From an uncultured Porphyromonadaceae bacterium (GTDB lineage Bacteria; Bacteroidota; Bacteroidia; Bacteroidales; Muribaculaceae): a stretch of 64,000 bases of DNA. Of the stretch, positions 42,657 to 52,900 are shown one piece after another. Position numbers and translations under genes: made by a program. The first letter of the stretch is position 1. Each line of letters opens with the position of its first letter. The notes below the pieces were generated by a model. That model saw only the letters and a list, made by a program, of their open reading frames with translations. It searched no databases and was not told the origin of the DNA. The stretch covers positions 1-64,000 of the forward strand of contig CAMWXH010000002.1 in NCBI GenBank assembly GCA_947178165.1, given 5' to 3'.

Positions 42657-45600
42657 ATGGAGACAACGAAACTAAAACGCTTCGCCGCAGAGGCGCGTAC
42701 CAACCTGATGGATGGCGTAAGCAGAAAACTTCAGCTTCTTGGATTCGACAAGAAGGGGAACGTCGTGGCCGAGCCGCAACCCTTGCAGGGTGGTGTCCTT
42801 TGGAATGGTGAAGAATATCCCGAAGCCTTCTACCGGCAATGGACCACACTTCGCGACCGCATCCATGAGCGCGGTGTGCGTGAAGTGGTGGAGGAAGCGT
42901 CGTATATATGGTTCAACCGCATGATGGCAATCCGCATATTGACCATGAATGGTCTTTGCGAACCGGTGCTCCGCTATGATGAGGCCATCGGTCTGCCACT
43001 CCTGCTGTCAGACGCACGCATGGGGCGAGTACCGGCAATGTCAGCACAGGAACGTGCCCGCTTCGACCGGCTGATGGACGATGACAATCGCACATACGAT
43101 CAATTTGCCCTCCTGCTCACAGCATGGTGTCATGCGAATCCCGTCATTCATGCCTGTTTCGGCTCCATCAACGATTATGTCGAGCTGCTTCTTCCCGACA
43201 ATATCTTTCGCCCAGACGGATTTATCGCCAAGCTGAATGAAACTCAATTTATTTCGGAGGAGGATTATAAGTCGGCCGAACTTATCGGCTGGCTCTATCA
43301 GTTCTATATCTCCGACCGTAAGGATGAGGTGTTTGCCAAGAAAGGCAAAGTAGAAGCTGATGAGATACCTGCTGCCACGCAGATCTTCACTCCAAACTGG
43401 ATTGTGAAATATATGGTGCATAACACCATCCTGCCTCAGGTAGATGCCGATGAAGAGATAATTGAATCGGCAAAATATCTTGTCAAGACTGAAAACAATA
43501 CCGATAGAAAAGTTGAACTTGAAGATCTGAAGGTTGCCGACTTCGCCTGCGGTTCGGGGCATATCCTCAACGAGTGCTTCGACCTGCTCTTTGACCTGTA
43601 TCGTTCAGAGGCATACTCACGCCGCGAGGCTATCGAATGTATCTTCACGAAGAATCTTACCGGTATTGACATCGACCTGCGCGCAAGGCAGCTTGCAACA
43701 TTCGCACTGTTGCTGAAAGCGTGTCAGAAAGATGTGTCGTTTGCCGATGCACACTCTTTGCCTCATGTCATTTCCATTCCGGAGGTTGATAAAGAGTTGA
43801 TAGATTTGGCCGATACGCGGTCAATCGCCGGTTATCTTCATCATTTCTTCCTCGGTGCGGAGACGAAGGAATGTTCCGAGCAAATGACCGAAGCTATCGT
43901 TCTGCTCAAAGATGCGGACTCACTGGGCTCTATCATCAAATTTGACCTGTCTCCCTCAACCCGTCGCCAGCTCATTGAGGCTGTTAAGCATTGGAAACGT
44001 CAGGAGGAACTTCCGGCTGCCATCAAGGCCGGACTCCCGATGATGGATTTTATCCTAACGCTCACTGACAGCTATGATGCCATCGTGATGAATCCACCAT
44101 ATATGCCTACAAGCAAAGTGGAAGGATTGAAAGAGTATGCTGCAAAAAATTATCCCGACAGTAAAACCGATCTTTTCTCAGTCTTCATGGACGTATGTAT
44201 CGACCGACTAAAAGACAGAGGAAAATACGGCATGATCAATATGCAGTCATGGATGTTCCTGTCCTCCTTTGAAGCATTGCGTAAGAAGGTTATAGATGAG
44301 CAACACATAGATTCACTGCTTCATCTCGGACCTCGTACTTTTGATGAACTTTCAGGTGAAGTAGTGCAAAACGCAGTGTTCGTTATTGCGAAAGAGAAGC
44401 CTCAGTCAGAAGGTATATATTATCGGTTGATTGATGGGAAGTCTTGTGCATCAAAGCAAGATATGTTTTTAGCAGAGGAGTATCGTTATGTTGTAAAAAA
44501 TCAAAAGCAGTTTGAGAAGATTCCCGGAGCAGTTTTAGGATACTGGATCTCAGAAAAATTCCTTTCAATAGTACAAGAGAAAAAAGCTAATTCTATTCTA
44601 AAAGCTCGCCACGGAATTTTAACAGGTGATGATGAAAAATATCTTCGTCTTTGGTACGAACCGAGTTTTAAAAATATATGCTTTTGTGCGAGATCCTTTT
44701 CAGACATTGATAATAAATCCGAGGCCTTCTACCCGATGAATAAAGGAGGTATGAAGCGAAAATGGTATGGTAATAATGTAATCGTTATTTGGATTAAAAA
44801 TAATCTTAATAATTTCAATAATAACAAACTTGCTGAAAGAAATCTCTTTTTTAAAGAAGGTATAACATGGACCGAAATAGCAGATATTGCAACAATTAGA
44901 TATTCTAATCATGGTATTCTCTTTGGGCACAAAGGGGCTACTGCATTTTTCGATAGACAAGAAGATCTGTTCTGCTTTTTAGGTTATACTAATACAAAGA
45001 TTTTTAATGTTATAAAACACTTACTTTTCTCGGGACTAAGTTTCACTGCAGGAAATCTTCAAGAGTTTCCTTTTAAACATATATCATCCCAAGAGATAAT
45101 TAAGATTGTTAAAAGTTGTATTGCAATCTCCAAACAAGACTGGGACGCACACGAAACATCGTGGGATTTTCAGAAGTCGCCTCTCCTCGCTGCTATATGC
45201 GATTGTAAGGCTAATGTTGCTGATTTCGATATGCTTGCAGAGGATGAGAAGAATGATGTTACGGAGATGGTCGGAAACGTGTTTGACAGCTCCAAATTAG
45301 AGGACTGTGTAAACGTAAACATATCAAAATGGACACGACTTTTCCATCGCCTTCATGCCAACGAGGAGGAACTAAACCGTCAGTTTATCGAAATCTACGG
45401 CCTGCAGGATGAACTGACTCCGGATGTTCCGCTTGATGAAGTAACTATTCTGCAGCAAGGCGAAGTATCAATTAAGAAAGAGGAGACTGTTTCGGATGAT
45501 GGTAGCCACATCCTTATGATTGACGGTATTAAGTCTATTATTGCCAAACTCCCCGAAGAAAGGATTGTTTGGCATGACGATGTTATCATCAAGCAACTAA

Positions 45601-46304
45601 TAAGCTACATAGTTGGAGCATGGATGGGGCGCTACCGTCTTGACCGCCCGGGACTGCATATCGCACATCCGAACCCCTCGGAGGAGGAGTTGGCGGAATA
45701 TACCTTCAACCTTTCAGGCTCTGACGAGACTCTCAGGATTGACGAGGATGCCGTAATTCCGGTGCTTCCGCAGGATGCTCCGTTCTTCGACAATCTCTAT
45801 AACTATGTGGTAGAGTTTGTACGAAAGGTATGGGGCGAAGACAAGTTGGCGGAGAATATCAATTTTATTGAAAAGTGCATGGGCAAGAGCCTCAACGACT
45901 ATCTGATGAAAGACTTCTGGAAAGACCATAAAAAGATGTATCAGAACCGACCGATTTATTGGGAGTTTGCATCAAAGAAGGGTGCTTTCCGGGCATTGGT
46001 GTATGCCCACCGTATGGACCGATATACAGTAGAGGTGCTCCGCTCAAAGTATCTTCTCCCTTACAGAGCTTTTATCGAGCGAAAAATCGCGGCTCTCGAT
46101 GCACGCTCCAACGATTTCAGCACCAAGGAACGCAAGGAACTCGACAACCTCCGCAACAAGATTCTGCCGGAGTTGAGCGAATATGCCGAGCGTGTGGAAG
46201 TCGTGGCCCAGCAGTCGGCTATGCGCGACCCGGTCTTCGACCTCGATGACGGGATCATCAAGAACCACGCCCTCTTCGGCGACATAGTAACCAAACTAAA
46301 ATAA
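42657..46304 (+). CDS. pglX: BREX adenine methyltransferase PglX
   Basis: 1215 aa. The N6-adenine methyltransferase has SAM motif I as D295-FACGSGH and the catalytic NPPY at 479-482 (IVMNPPYMPTSK). The C-terminal half contains the target-recognition domain. PglX methylates a non-palindromic motif to mark host DNA. Bases about 44395-45125 are clearly AT-richer than the flanks, marking a probable swapped recognition domain. The reading frame is intact. It lies 7 nt after brxC. Confidence 0.9.
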   Translation: METTKLKRFAAEARTNLMDGVSRKLQLLGFDKKGNVVAEPQPLQGGVLWNGEEYPEAFYRQWTTLRDRIHERGVREVVEEASYIWFNRMMAIRILTMNGLCEPVLRYDEAIGLPLLLSDARMGRVPAMSAQERARFDRLMDDDNRTYDQFALLLTAWCHANPVIHACFGSINDYVELLLPDNIFRPDGFIAKLNETQFISEEDYKSAELIGWLYQFYISDRKDEVFAKKGKVEADEIPAATQIFTPNWIVKYMVHNTILPQVDADEEIIESAKYLVKTENNTDRKVELEDLKVADFACGSGHILNECFDLLFDLYRSEAYSRREAIECIFTKNLTGIDIDLRARQLATFALLLKACQKDVSFADAHSLPHVISIPEVDKELIDLADTRSIAGYLHHFFLGAETKECSEQMTEAIVLLKDADSLGSIIKFDLSPSTRRQLIEAVKHWKRQEELPAAIKAGLPMMDFILTLTDSYDAIVMNPPYMPTSKVEGLKEYAAKNYPDSKTDLFSVFMDVCIDRLKDRGKYGMINMQSWMFLSSFEALRKKVIDEQHIDSLLHLGPRTFDELSGEVVQNAVFVIAKEKPQSEGIYYRLIDGKSCASKQDMFLAEEYRYVVKNQKQFEKIPGAVLGYWISEKFLSIVQEKKANSILKARHGILTGDDEKYLRLWYEPSFKNICFCARSFSDIDNKSEAFYPMNKGGMKRKWYGNNVIVIWIKNNLNNFNNNKLAERNLFFKEGITWTEIADIATIRYSNHGILFGHKGATAFFDRQEDLFCFLGYTNTKIFNVIKHLLFSGLSFTAGNLQEFPFKHISSQEIIKIVKSCIAISKQDWDAHETSWDFQKSPLLAAICDCKANVADFDMLAEDEKNDVTEMVGNVFDSSKLEDCVNVNISKWTRLFHRLHANEEELNRQFIEIYGLQDELTPDVPLDEVTILQQGEVSIKKEETVSDDGSHILMIDGIKSIIAKLPEERIVWHDDVIIKQLISYIVGAWMGRYRLDRPGLHIAHPNPSEEELAEYTFNLSGSDETLRIDEDAVIPVLPQDAPFFDNLYNYVVEFVRKVWGEDKLAENINFIEKCMGKSLNDYLMKDFWKDHKKMYQNRPIYWEFASKKGAFRALVYAHRMDRYTVEVLRSKYLLPYRAFIERKIAALDARSNDFSTKERKELDNLRNKILPELSEYAERVEVVAQQSAMRDPVFDLDDGIIKNHALFGDIVTKLK

Positions 46305-46315
46305 CATTAAAGGCT

Positions 46316-46534
46316 ATGACAAAGAATCAAATAGACTATGTGACCTGTGTCATCGGAGCTTTGGCATTGATGACGGGAAAGTCATGTTCATGGATATATC
46401 AGAAGCTACATGCTGCCGGTGTTATTAAGGATTATCTGGCAGCCGCCTATGAGGTTCTTCATACGTTCAGCCTTGAATATGTAGCCGCTGATGTTATACA
46501 GCTGATGAAAAAGAAAGGATACGCATTATGTTAG
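46316..46534 (+). CDS. DUF3791-domain protein
   Basis: 72 aa, with the pattern of DUF3791: an N-terminal helix, SCSWIYQKLHAAGVIKDYL, YEVLHTFSLEYVAADVIQLM. These small proteins are usually encoded next to DUF3990 proteins and are thought to act with them as antitoxin-like partners. It overlaps the DUF3990 gene by 7 nt. It starts 12 nt after pglX and begins the cargo insertion in the BREX operon. Confidence 0.75.
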   Translation: MTKNQIDYVTCVIGALALMTGKSCSWIYQKLHAAGVIKDYLAAAYEVLHTFSLEYVAADVIQLMKKKGYALC

Positions 46535-47007
46535 TATATCATTCCTCTGATCAGTGTTTTTCTAATCCCGATGTAGTGCATTCTCGTGAGGCTCTTGACT
46601 TTGGGAAAGGATTTTATGTGACCAAACTCAAAGAGCAGGCAGACAAATATGCCGATCGTTTCCTCAGAATCGGGAGTGATGCGTATCTGCATATATTTGA
46701 ATACACTCCTGACTCGGATCTGATTGTCAAGATATTTGAATCATACGATGAAGAATGGCTTGACTTCGTATGCAGTTGCCGAAAGGGAAATGATGTTTAT
46801 AAGTCGTATGACATTATCGAAGGCGGAGTTGCTAACGATAAGGTCTACCGGACAGTAGACCTCTATATGGCCGGTATATATAATAAAGAACAGGCTCTTC
46901 AGAATCTCGCGTATGAAAAGCCCAATCATCAACTATGTTTCATAACTCAAAAGGCTATAGACAAATGTTTGAAGTTTATTGAGCATAAAAAGTATAGTAA
47001 TGGATAA
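46528..47007 (+). CDS. DUF3990-domain protein (ADP-ribosyltransferase-like fold)
   Basis: 159 aa. LVYHSSDQCFSNPDVVHSRE and DFGKGFYVTKLKEQADKYAD are characteristic of DUF3990, whose H..S...-G.GFY layout recalls ADP-ribosyltransferase toxins. The middle DFVCSCRKG and DIIEGGVANDKVY segments also fit. Its partner is the DUF3791 protein upstream. Toxic activity is inferred from the fold and layout. Confidence 0.75.
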   Translation: MLVYHSSDQCFSNPDVVHSREALDFGKGFYVTKLKEQADKYADRFLRIGSDAYLHIFEYTPDSDLIVKIFESYDEEWLDFVCSCRKGNDVYKSYDIIEGGVANDKVYRTVDLYMAGIYNKEQALQNLAYEKPNHQLCFITQKAIDKCLKFIEHKKYSNG

Positions 47008-47221
47008 GCCTACACGCATATTACGAGATATGAAGTATGCCCGCATCATAGAACTGATAGCGGAAAAACAACAGATCCCGCTTGAAGAAGCGATGGATAT
47101 GCTTTACTCATCGCCCCTGTTTGAAATCATCGATGACGGCACAGCCGATCTCATCTGCCGAAGCGACATCTATCTCGCAGACGAGATTATCCGAACTCAT
47201 AAAACCTCTCAAGCAAATTAG
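47000..47221 (+). CDS. Small helical protein after the DUF3990 gene
   Basis: 73 aa from the ATG at 47000 (an in-frame ATG exists at 46979 but would overlap more deeply). It overlaps the DUF3990 stop by 8 nt. The sequence (MKYARIIELIAEKQQIPLEE, DMLYSSPLFEII, ADLICRSDIYLADEI) resembles the DUF3791-like third gene often found in DUF3791/DUF3990 cassettes. The exact family is uncertain. Confidence 0.55.
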   Translation: MDKPTRILRDMKYARIIELIAEKQQIPLEEAMDMLYSSPLFEIIDDGTADLICRSDIYLADEIIRTHKTSQAN

Positions 47222-47250
47222 CGAATCAAGAATTCAAATACGTAGGAGTT

Positions 47251-49074
47251 ATGGATCATAAGGAACACTTACAGGAGTTAATGGCCGATATCATCAACAT
47301 TTTCGGCAAGGAGATTATCACGGAGAAACGATTCGTGAATCTTCTTGCTGACTATCGTGCTTTTGACGGCAATAACGATGCAAGAAGAATCCTTAATGCT
47401 ATAGTGTCCGGGAGATATGCAAACAAGATAGTAAATCTGACAACTTCTAAATTTGATCTACCTAAATTGAAGTATTACGCTTATGAACTTTCCAAGTCAG
47501 ATGGCTTCAATGAGGAGACAGTAGAAACTGTCATGAGGATGATTGTATTTGCTTGCAACAAAGGCAATCAGGACGAGGCAAACTATTCCATCATAAAGCA
47601 AGAAGATAAGTTCGGATGTGTAAATTCAAAAGGAGACATCATTATTCCATTCGAGTATGACAAGATGCGCGACTTTAAATCTGATTTTGGGATACATATT
47701 GTTTGTGCTAAAAACTTTGAATGTAGCGATGTTTATACTGCATTAGGAGAACTTGTCTTTTCCGGAGGATCAAATATCCGACTGACTAATGAAGACGGAC
47801 TATGGATGGTAGAAAAAAATAACAAATATGGTTTAATTCATCCTAACGGAGAAATAGTTATCCCTTTTGAATACAAAAGTATTGTGACGGTTAATCCCGG
47901 TTCAGATATTAGGCTTCTTGTAGTAGAGACTGAAAACAGAATGTTTGGAGTGCTGGATTATATGGGGCATCAGATATTGCCACCGGTGTTTGAGTCGATA
48001 CCCAATTTTATCAGTGACACATTTGAGATAATAGAGGCAAAACTAAGCGACAGATATATGTACTTCAACATAGACGGTTCTGTTGCTGAAATATCTCCAT
48101 TGTTCTGTGCAACACCCTTTACGGCATATACATATAATCAAAATGACCATAAGATGCCTAAAGGTTATATTGTTAACGGAGAAAAATTAATAGTTTCGAC
48201 TACCCACGGCGATATTACTGATGTTAATGGTAAGATACTCTGCAACCTCGGACCGTACAATGACGGACTTGCGGTTGCCAAAGAAGACAATTTGTGGATT
48301 GGTTATATGAGCGAGTCATTGGAGTGGAAAATTCGCCAGTTCTGTCACGATCCTAATGCGCTTTTTGATTTATGTGAACCTTTTAGTAATGGATTGGCAA
48401 TTGTATGGAAAGGAGATAAAAGAGGACTTATCAATACGAATGGAGATATTGTAGCCGGAATTAACTATAATGATATTGCGCGTCGTGATTGGTGTTGTCT
48501 TTTAAGGTATTCTTCAAAATATGTAAATACTATATTCTCTGATGAATATGGTGTTGGAGATTGCTATGTAAGACCCAATGATATAAGTTGCGAGTTCATT
48601 TGTACTATGAACGGAATTTATGACATAAGCAATTTTACAAACAACAGGGCATTCGCTCAATATCGTAATTTCGTAGGAATAGTTTCCCCCAAAGGGACTT
48701 CCATTGAACCATTAGAATATGAGTGGCTTAGGAGTTGGAACTCTCACAAACTACATGAAACTACAGTGATATCTCCTGTCCGGCGAAACGGTCAATGGGG
48801 TGGACTGGATATGGAACATGGATTCATCCCATTCAAAGACGAAATGCAAGAACGCAATGAAAAGAATTACATTTCTAAACATATTGAAACATCCACGCCT
48901 ATTCCATACTTTTTGGAATACCAAAAGGATGTAACTCCTTGTGGTTTTAAGTGGAGTAATCTATACCATATTCCGGCAGGTTTATATGCCGACTTTATGA
49001 AATTGAGAACAACAATGGCTAAAGAAGAGCAGCTTCAATGGCTTAAAATCAATTCAGTAACAGTATTAGAATAG
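47251..49074 (+). CDS. WG-repeat protein
   Basis: 607 aa. At least four WG beta-repeats are visible: KFGCVNSKGDIIIPFEYD (about 122), KYGLIHPNGEIVIPFEYK (about 190), MFGVLDYMGHQILPPVF (about 230) and KRGLINTNGDIVAGINY (about 390). The N-terminal 110 residues are helical. WG repeats likely form a beta-propeller-like surface for protein binding. In a BREX operon it could be a sensor or scaffold, which is inference. There is no signal peptide. The GNAT-TPR gene follows after 2 nt. Confidence 0.8.
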   Translation: MDHKEHLQELMADIINIFGKEIITEKRFVNLLADYRAFDGNNDARRILNAIVSGRYANKIVNLTTSKFDLPKLKYYAYELSKSDGFNEETVETVMRMIVFACNKGNQDEANYSIIKQEDKFGCVNSKGDIIIPFEYDKMRDFKSDFGIHIVCAKNFECSDVYTALGELVFSGGSNIRLTNEDGLWMVEKNNKYGLIHPNGEIVIPFEYKSIVTVNPGSDIRLLVVETENRMFGVLDYMGHQILPPVFESIPNFISDTFEIIEAKLSDRYMYFNIDGSVAEISPLFCATPFTAYTYNQNDHKMPKGYIVNGEKLIVSTTHGDITDVNGKILCNLGPYNDGLAVAKEDNLWIGYMSESLEWKIRQFCHDPNALFDLCEPFSNGLAIVWKGDKRGLINTNGDIVAGINYNDIARRDWCCLLRYSSKYVNTIFSDEYGVGDCYVRPNDISCEFICTMNGIYDISNFTNNRAFAQYRNFVGIVSPKGTSIEPLEYEWLRSWNSHKLHETTVISPVRRNGQWGGLDMEHGFIPFKDEMQERNEKNYISKHIETSTPIPYFLEYQKDVTPCGFKWSNLYHIPAGLYADFMKLRTTMAKEEQLQWLKINSVTVLE

Positions 49075-49076
49075 AT

Positions 49077-49904
49077 ATGCCAACACCTGGAATACCCAAT
49101 ATAATCGATTGCGGAATTTGCAGTCTGCATCCCGCCCAGCCTTCAAATGTATGGGTGGTAGAAGAATTATTCAGACATCCGGACGTAAGGAAGTTCTATG
49201 TATTGCGCGATGACCATGCGGCTAACATAAGAAGTTTCTGCCAGTATATCATTGCAGCCAATGTTCAGAAAGCCGCGATGAATTTCATCATCTACGATAA
49301 TTATGGAAACGAAGTGGGTCTTATCTCGGCGGAACCGATGATGAACCGTAATACTAACCTTCCTATGTGGAATGTCGGTTATGCTGTTTTGCCTTCCGAA
49401 AGACGTAAGGGGTATGCCGCTGCAGCGTTAACGGGATTGAGTAACTATCTGCTTCAGAACTATTCATTCCCTCAAGTGATGCTTGACATTTGCACCGAGA
49501 ATCACGAATCGGAAGGAGTTGCCCGTAAATGTGGCTTTACGAAGCCTAATGATGGGCAAGGATATATTGATCCCAATCACATGGAACTTGGATTCCGTTT
49601 CCGTTGGTTCAAGCAGCTTGCAGGACAACGCACAATGTACTTCAATCAGGCGGTGCACTGTTACCGTCAGAAAGACTATATCGGAGCAATAAATGCGTTC
49701 CGGCAGGCGCTGAACGAACCTTATCAGCCTGGCACACCATATACAGATGCACAGATCTATTCCAACATGGAGATGGCTCTCTCATCCGTACATCTTTACA
49801 AGGAAGCCTTCGCTGCCCTGAAAAAAGCCCAATCCCTTGGCCTCAATAATCCGAGCATTGAAAAAGAACTCCTCTGGCTCCGCAACAATAAAGGACTTTA
49901 CTAA
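49077..49904 (+). CDS. GNAT acetyltransferase with C-terminal TPR
   Basis: 275 aa. The GNAT domain (about 20-165) has a central strand WNVGYAVLPSERRKGYAAAA containing the acetyl-CoA-binding R-x-x-G-x-A loop, and MLDICTENHESEGVARKCGF, the classic second half. The C-terminal 90 residues form about two TPR-like repeats (NQAVHCYRQKDYIGAINAFR, YKEAFAALKKAQSLG). The combination suggests a protein acetyltransferase with a docking arm. Substrate unknown. It is tightly packed between the WG and GHKL-helicase genes. Confidence 0.75.
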   Translation: MPTPGIPNIIDCGICSLHPAQPSNVWVVEELFRHPDVRKFYVLRDDHAANIRSFCQYIIAANVQKAAMNFIIYDNYGNEVGLISAEPMMNRNTNLPMWNVGYAVLPSERRKGYAAAALTGLSNYLLQNYSFPQVMLDICTENHESEGVARKCGFTKPNDGQGYIDPNHMELGFRFRWFKQLAGQRTMYFNQAVHCYRQKDYIGAINAFRQALNEPYQPGTPYTDAQIYSNMEMALSSVHLYKEAFAALKKAQSLGLNNPSIEKELLWLRNNKGLY

Positions 49905-49920
49905 ATACCATCCTCTCAAT

Positions 49921-52900
49921 ATGAGTTTTATTGACGACATAAAGAACGAGCTAAATTCAACATATATCATTGGATCGTATCACCGTGATGGCGAACGAGG
50001 TTACTTTGATGACCTTCGTGGCGCCGCAGGTGAACGCATAGAAGACTTCGAGGGTAATCCCAGAACGGATAAGGTATACATTTCTCGAACAGACCTCATT
50101 GAAGATGAATTTTATGAATTTGATTGGAGTATCGAGGGGGAATCGGAGAATAGTTATTCGTATATTTGCGTAGGCGGAATTCGCCCTGTAAATAAGACGC
50201 GGATGCTTCAGGTACGTCTTGACGAGAAACTTTCTCAGAGAGGCACCAACCGAAAAGATGCAAATCAGAATCAGAAGATGATTAATCAGGAGGTAACCGG
50301 TGCACCTCATACGTATATCTATGAATTGCTCCAGAACTCAAATGATTATCCTCTTAAAGATGCGAATAATAATAAAATCCCGGTTGAAGTCAAATTTATT
50401 TTGACAGAACATTATCTGTTTTTCATACACTCCGGTGCCCCTTTCAATCTCAGGAACATTGCGGCTATATGTACTGTCAATGAAGGTGAAAAAAGAGATA
50501 ATACCGAGACTATTGGATATAAAGGCATGGGCTTCAAGTCGGTCTTTGTCAACAATGATTATGTATTTCTGAGTTCAGGGGATTGGAATCTTCGATTTGA
50601 TGAAAAGGAGATTAAGAACCGTAGTAGATTCCCCTTGAACTGGCAATACATGCCAATCCCCACATCCCTCACGGAAGATATTGATGATGAGATTAAATCA
50701 GTTTTGAAAAGTATTCCATCTCACATGAATGTCTTCTTCGCCCTTCGTCATCTCAGAGATGCTAGTGAGAATGAGCCGAATCTCGAAAAAGTGTTTGTAG
50801 ATGATAGGATTCTGGTGTTCATCCCTTATGTTGACCATGTAGAGGTATATATCGACGGAATACTTCGATATGACCGCTACAAGGATCGAACACGTTGGCT
50901 CATAAAAAATGACATTAAAATTTCGGTTGACGACAACTACAAGTCAATTCTTGAAGAAAGTCTCAAGACCGATAAAAAGATTCCTGAGAAGTTCCAGAAA
51001 ATCAAGGAAATTTCAGTTTCTTTCGCAGTCCAGCGCGATGGGAATAAGTTAATCCCTATTCCTATTGAGAACTCACAAGTATATAATTATCTGCCGACTG
51101 AGCAGCAATTATATCTTCCGTTTTTGATTAATGCGGACTTTGTGCCTGACGCATCTCGAAAAAGTCTGCCTGAGCATAAATGGAATCATAAAGTATTGGA
51201 GGATGCTGGACATAGGTATGCTCAATGGTGGGCATCTTTGATGCTCGATGTGGAGAATTATGATCTCGCTTCTGTATTTGATTTGCTTCCAGACTTTAGA
51301 AAAGGTGATAAATTCCGCGAGTCCTTCATGAAGGGCTTTGAGCAAGAAATCGGTAAGATTAAGTGTATTCCAATTCTAAAAAATGGAGAACGAGCTTTAG
51401 TTCCTATCAATGAAATCATTTTCGACAATATGAGCTTTGTTGTTTCAGACAAGCCTGTAATGTTAGATAGCGACTTTTATGCTTTGCTAGGAGTAGAAAA
51501 TATCAGTGAATATCTTCCGCATCCAGAGATAAGACAGCATCAGAATCTCAAGATGCTGCTTGAATATTATTCAGCAAAGAATAATATTGGCAGAGTTCTC
51601 AATAACAGTGACGTCCTGACAATCCTTCGTTCTCTAAAATTCGAGAATTGGGTCAAAGATGAGTTTAATGCCATCAATCTTTATCGATACCTGTTTGAAT
51701 CTCAAAAGATAAACAACATCCTAAATTCATTCGATAAGATTTTCTTAACCGAATCGGGAGAGATTGAATCGCCTAATAAACTCTACCACAATATCGATTA
51801 CTACCTCGAAGAACTTTATATGTTCGAGGATAGACTTCCTCGTTTAAAGAAATCAGTAAGAGATATTTTGCCTGAAGGATTCCGTGGTATTGAAGGAAAG
51901 TTCAAAATGTTCGTCCCATCGTCGGTAGCTTTAGAGCTTTCAGCAAACTTCGATAAGAATGAAGACGGTTCTCGTATTGAAAATATTACAGACAGTATCC
52001 ATTTCTTAAACTTCCTTGCTACGGCAAAGGGATATACCGGTGGTATGCCTAAAACAATGCCTTTATACTTGGACGAAGGCGTTTCTATCGGAAAAGAAGA
52101 TGTTTATCAGGAAGATGAACTGGGACTATTACTATCTGAGCAGCCTTGGGTTAAGCCTGAATGGATACGCTTTATCCATTACGGGTATGCAAAACATTCA
52201 GATGATTTGTCTCGCTTCTTAACCAAGTGTGGTATTACAACCATAAACCCTGCGATGGTATGGAGTTCGTTTATCGCTGATGATGAAAGGTCTCAACATA
52301 TAATCTCATATATTGCTGATAAACAGGCAAGCATTGACTTTTTCTATTTCCTTACGAATATAGAGAAGGAGGTCAAATTTACGGATCAGACGAAACAGCT
52401 TAAGAATAAGTATCATATCTGGGTAAATGATGGAACAAATGATGAATATGTGCCACTTTCGTCCGTAATTTACTGGTCAGACTCCAAAGAACGTGATGAA
52501 CTACTGGAGAAGGACTGGTTACCTGCTAATGCTTGCTATGCAGTAGATGATGATTATCTCGGTCAGTTCTTGGGAGAAGACCGTGATGCCATAGAGCGAA
52601 TTTTCAAGGCGAATGGTATCGTTGAGGATTTCTCTGTGTCGAACTGGATCAAGAAGTGTATGGTCAAAGAGCATCTTTGGCAGGAAGTCATCAAGAATAT
52701 TACCTCAACAGATACGAGTATAAGTTTTCTTGATTTCTTATTTGAGAATCGTGCGTATAAAAGTGAAATAGGATATAGTAAATTAGATCAGATCCCTCTT
52801 TCATTGGAAGGTGAATCTGAGATGCTTCCGTTAAAGGATATTGCAGAGACTGTATATCAGCGATCAGACGATCTCATAGAGTTATCAGAAGAGCCCTGGT

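Noticed and set aside
49837..49920. Upstream start for the giant helicase
   Set aside because: It lies mostly within the GNAT-TPR coding sequence; ATG 49921 gives a clean 16-nt gap and a plausible N terminus.
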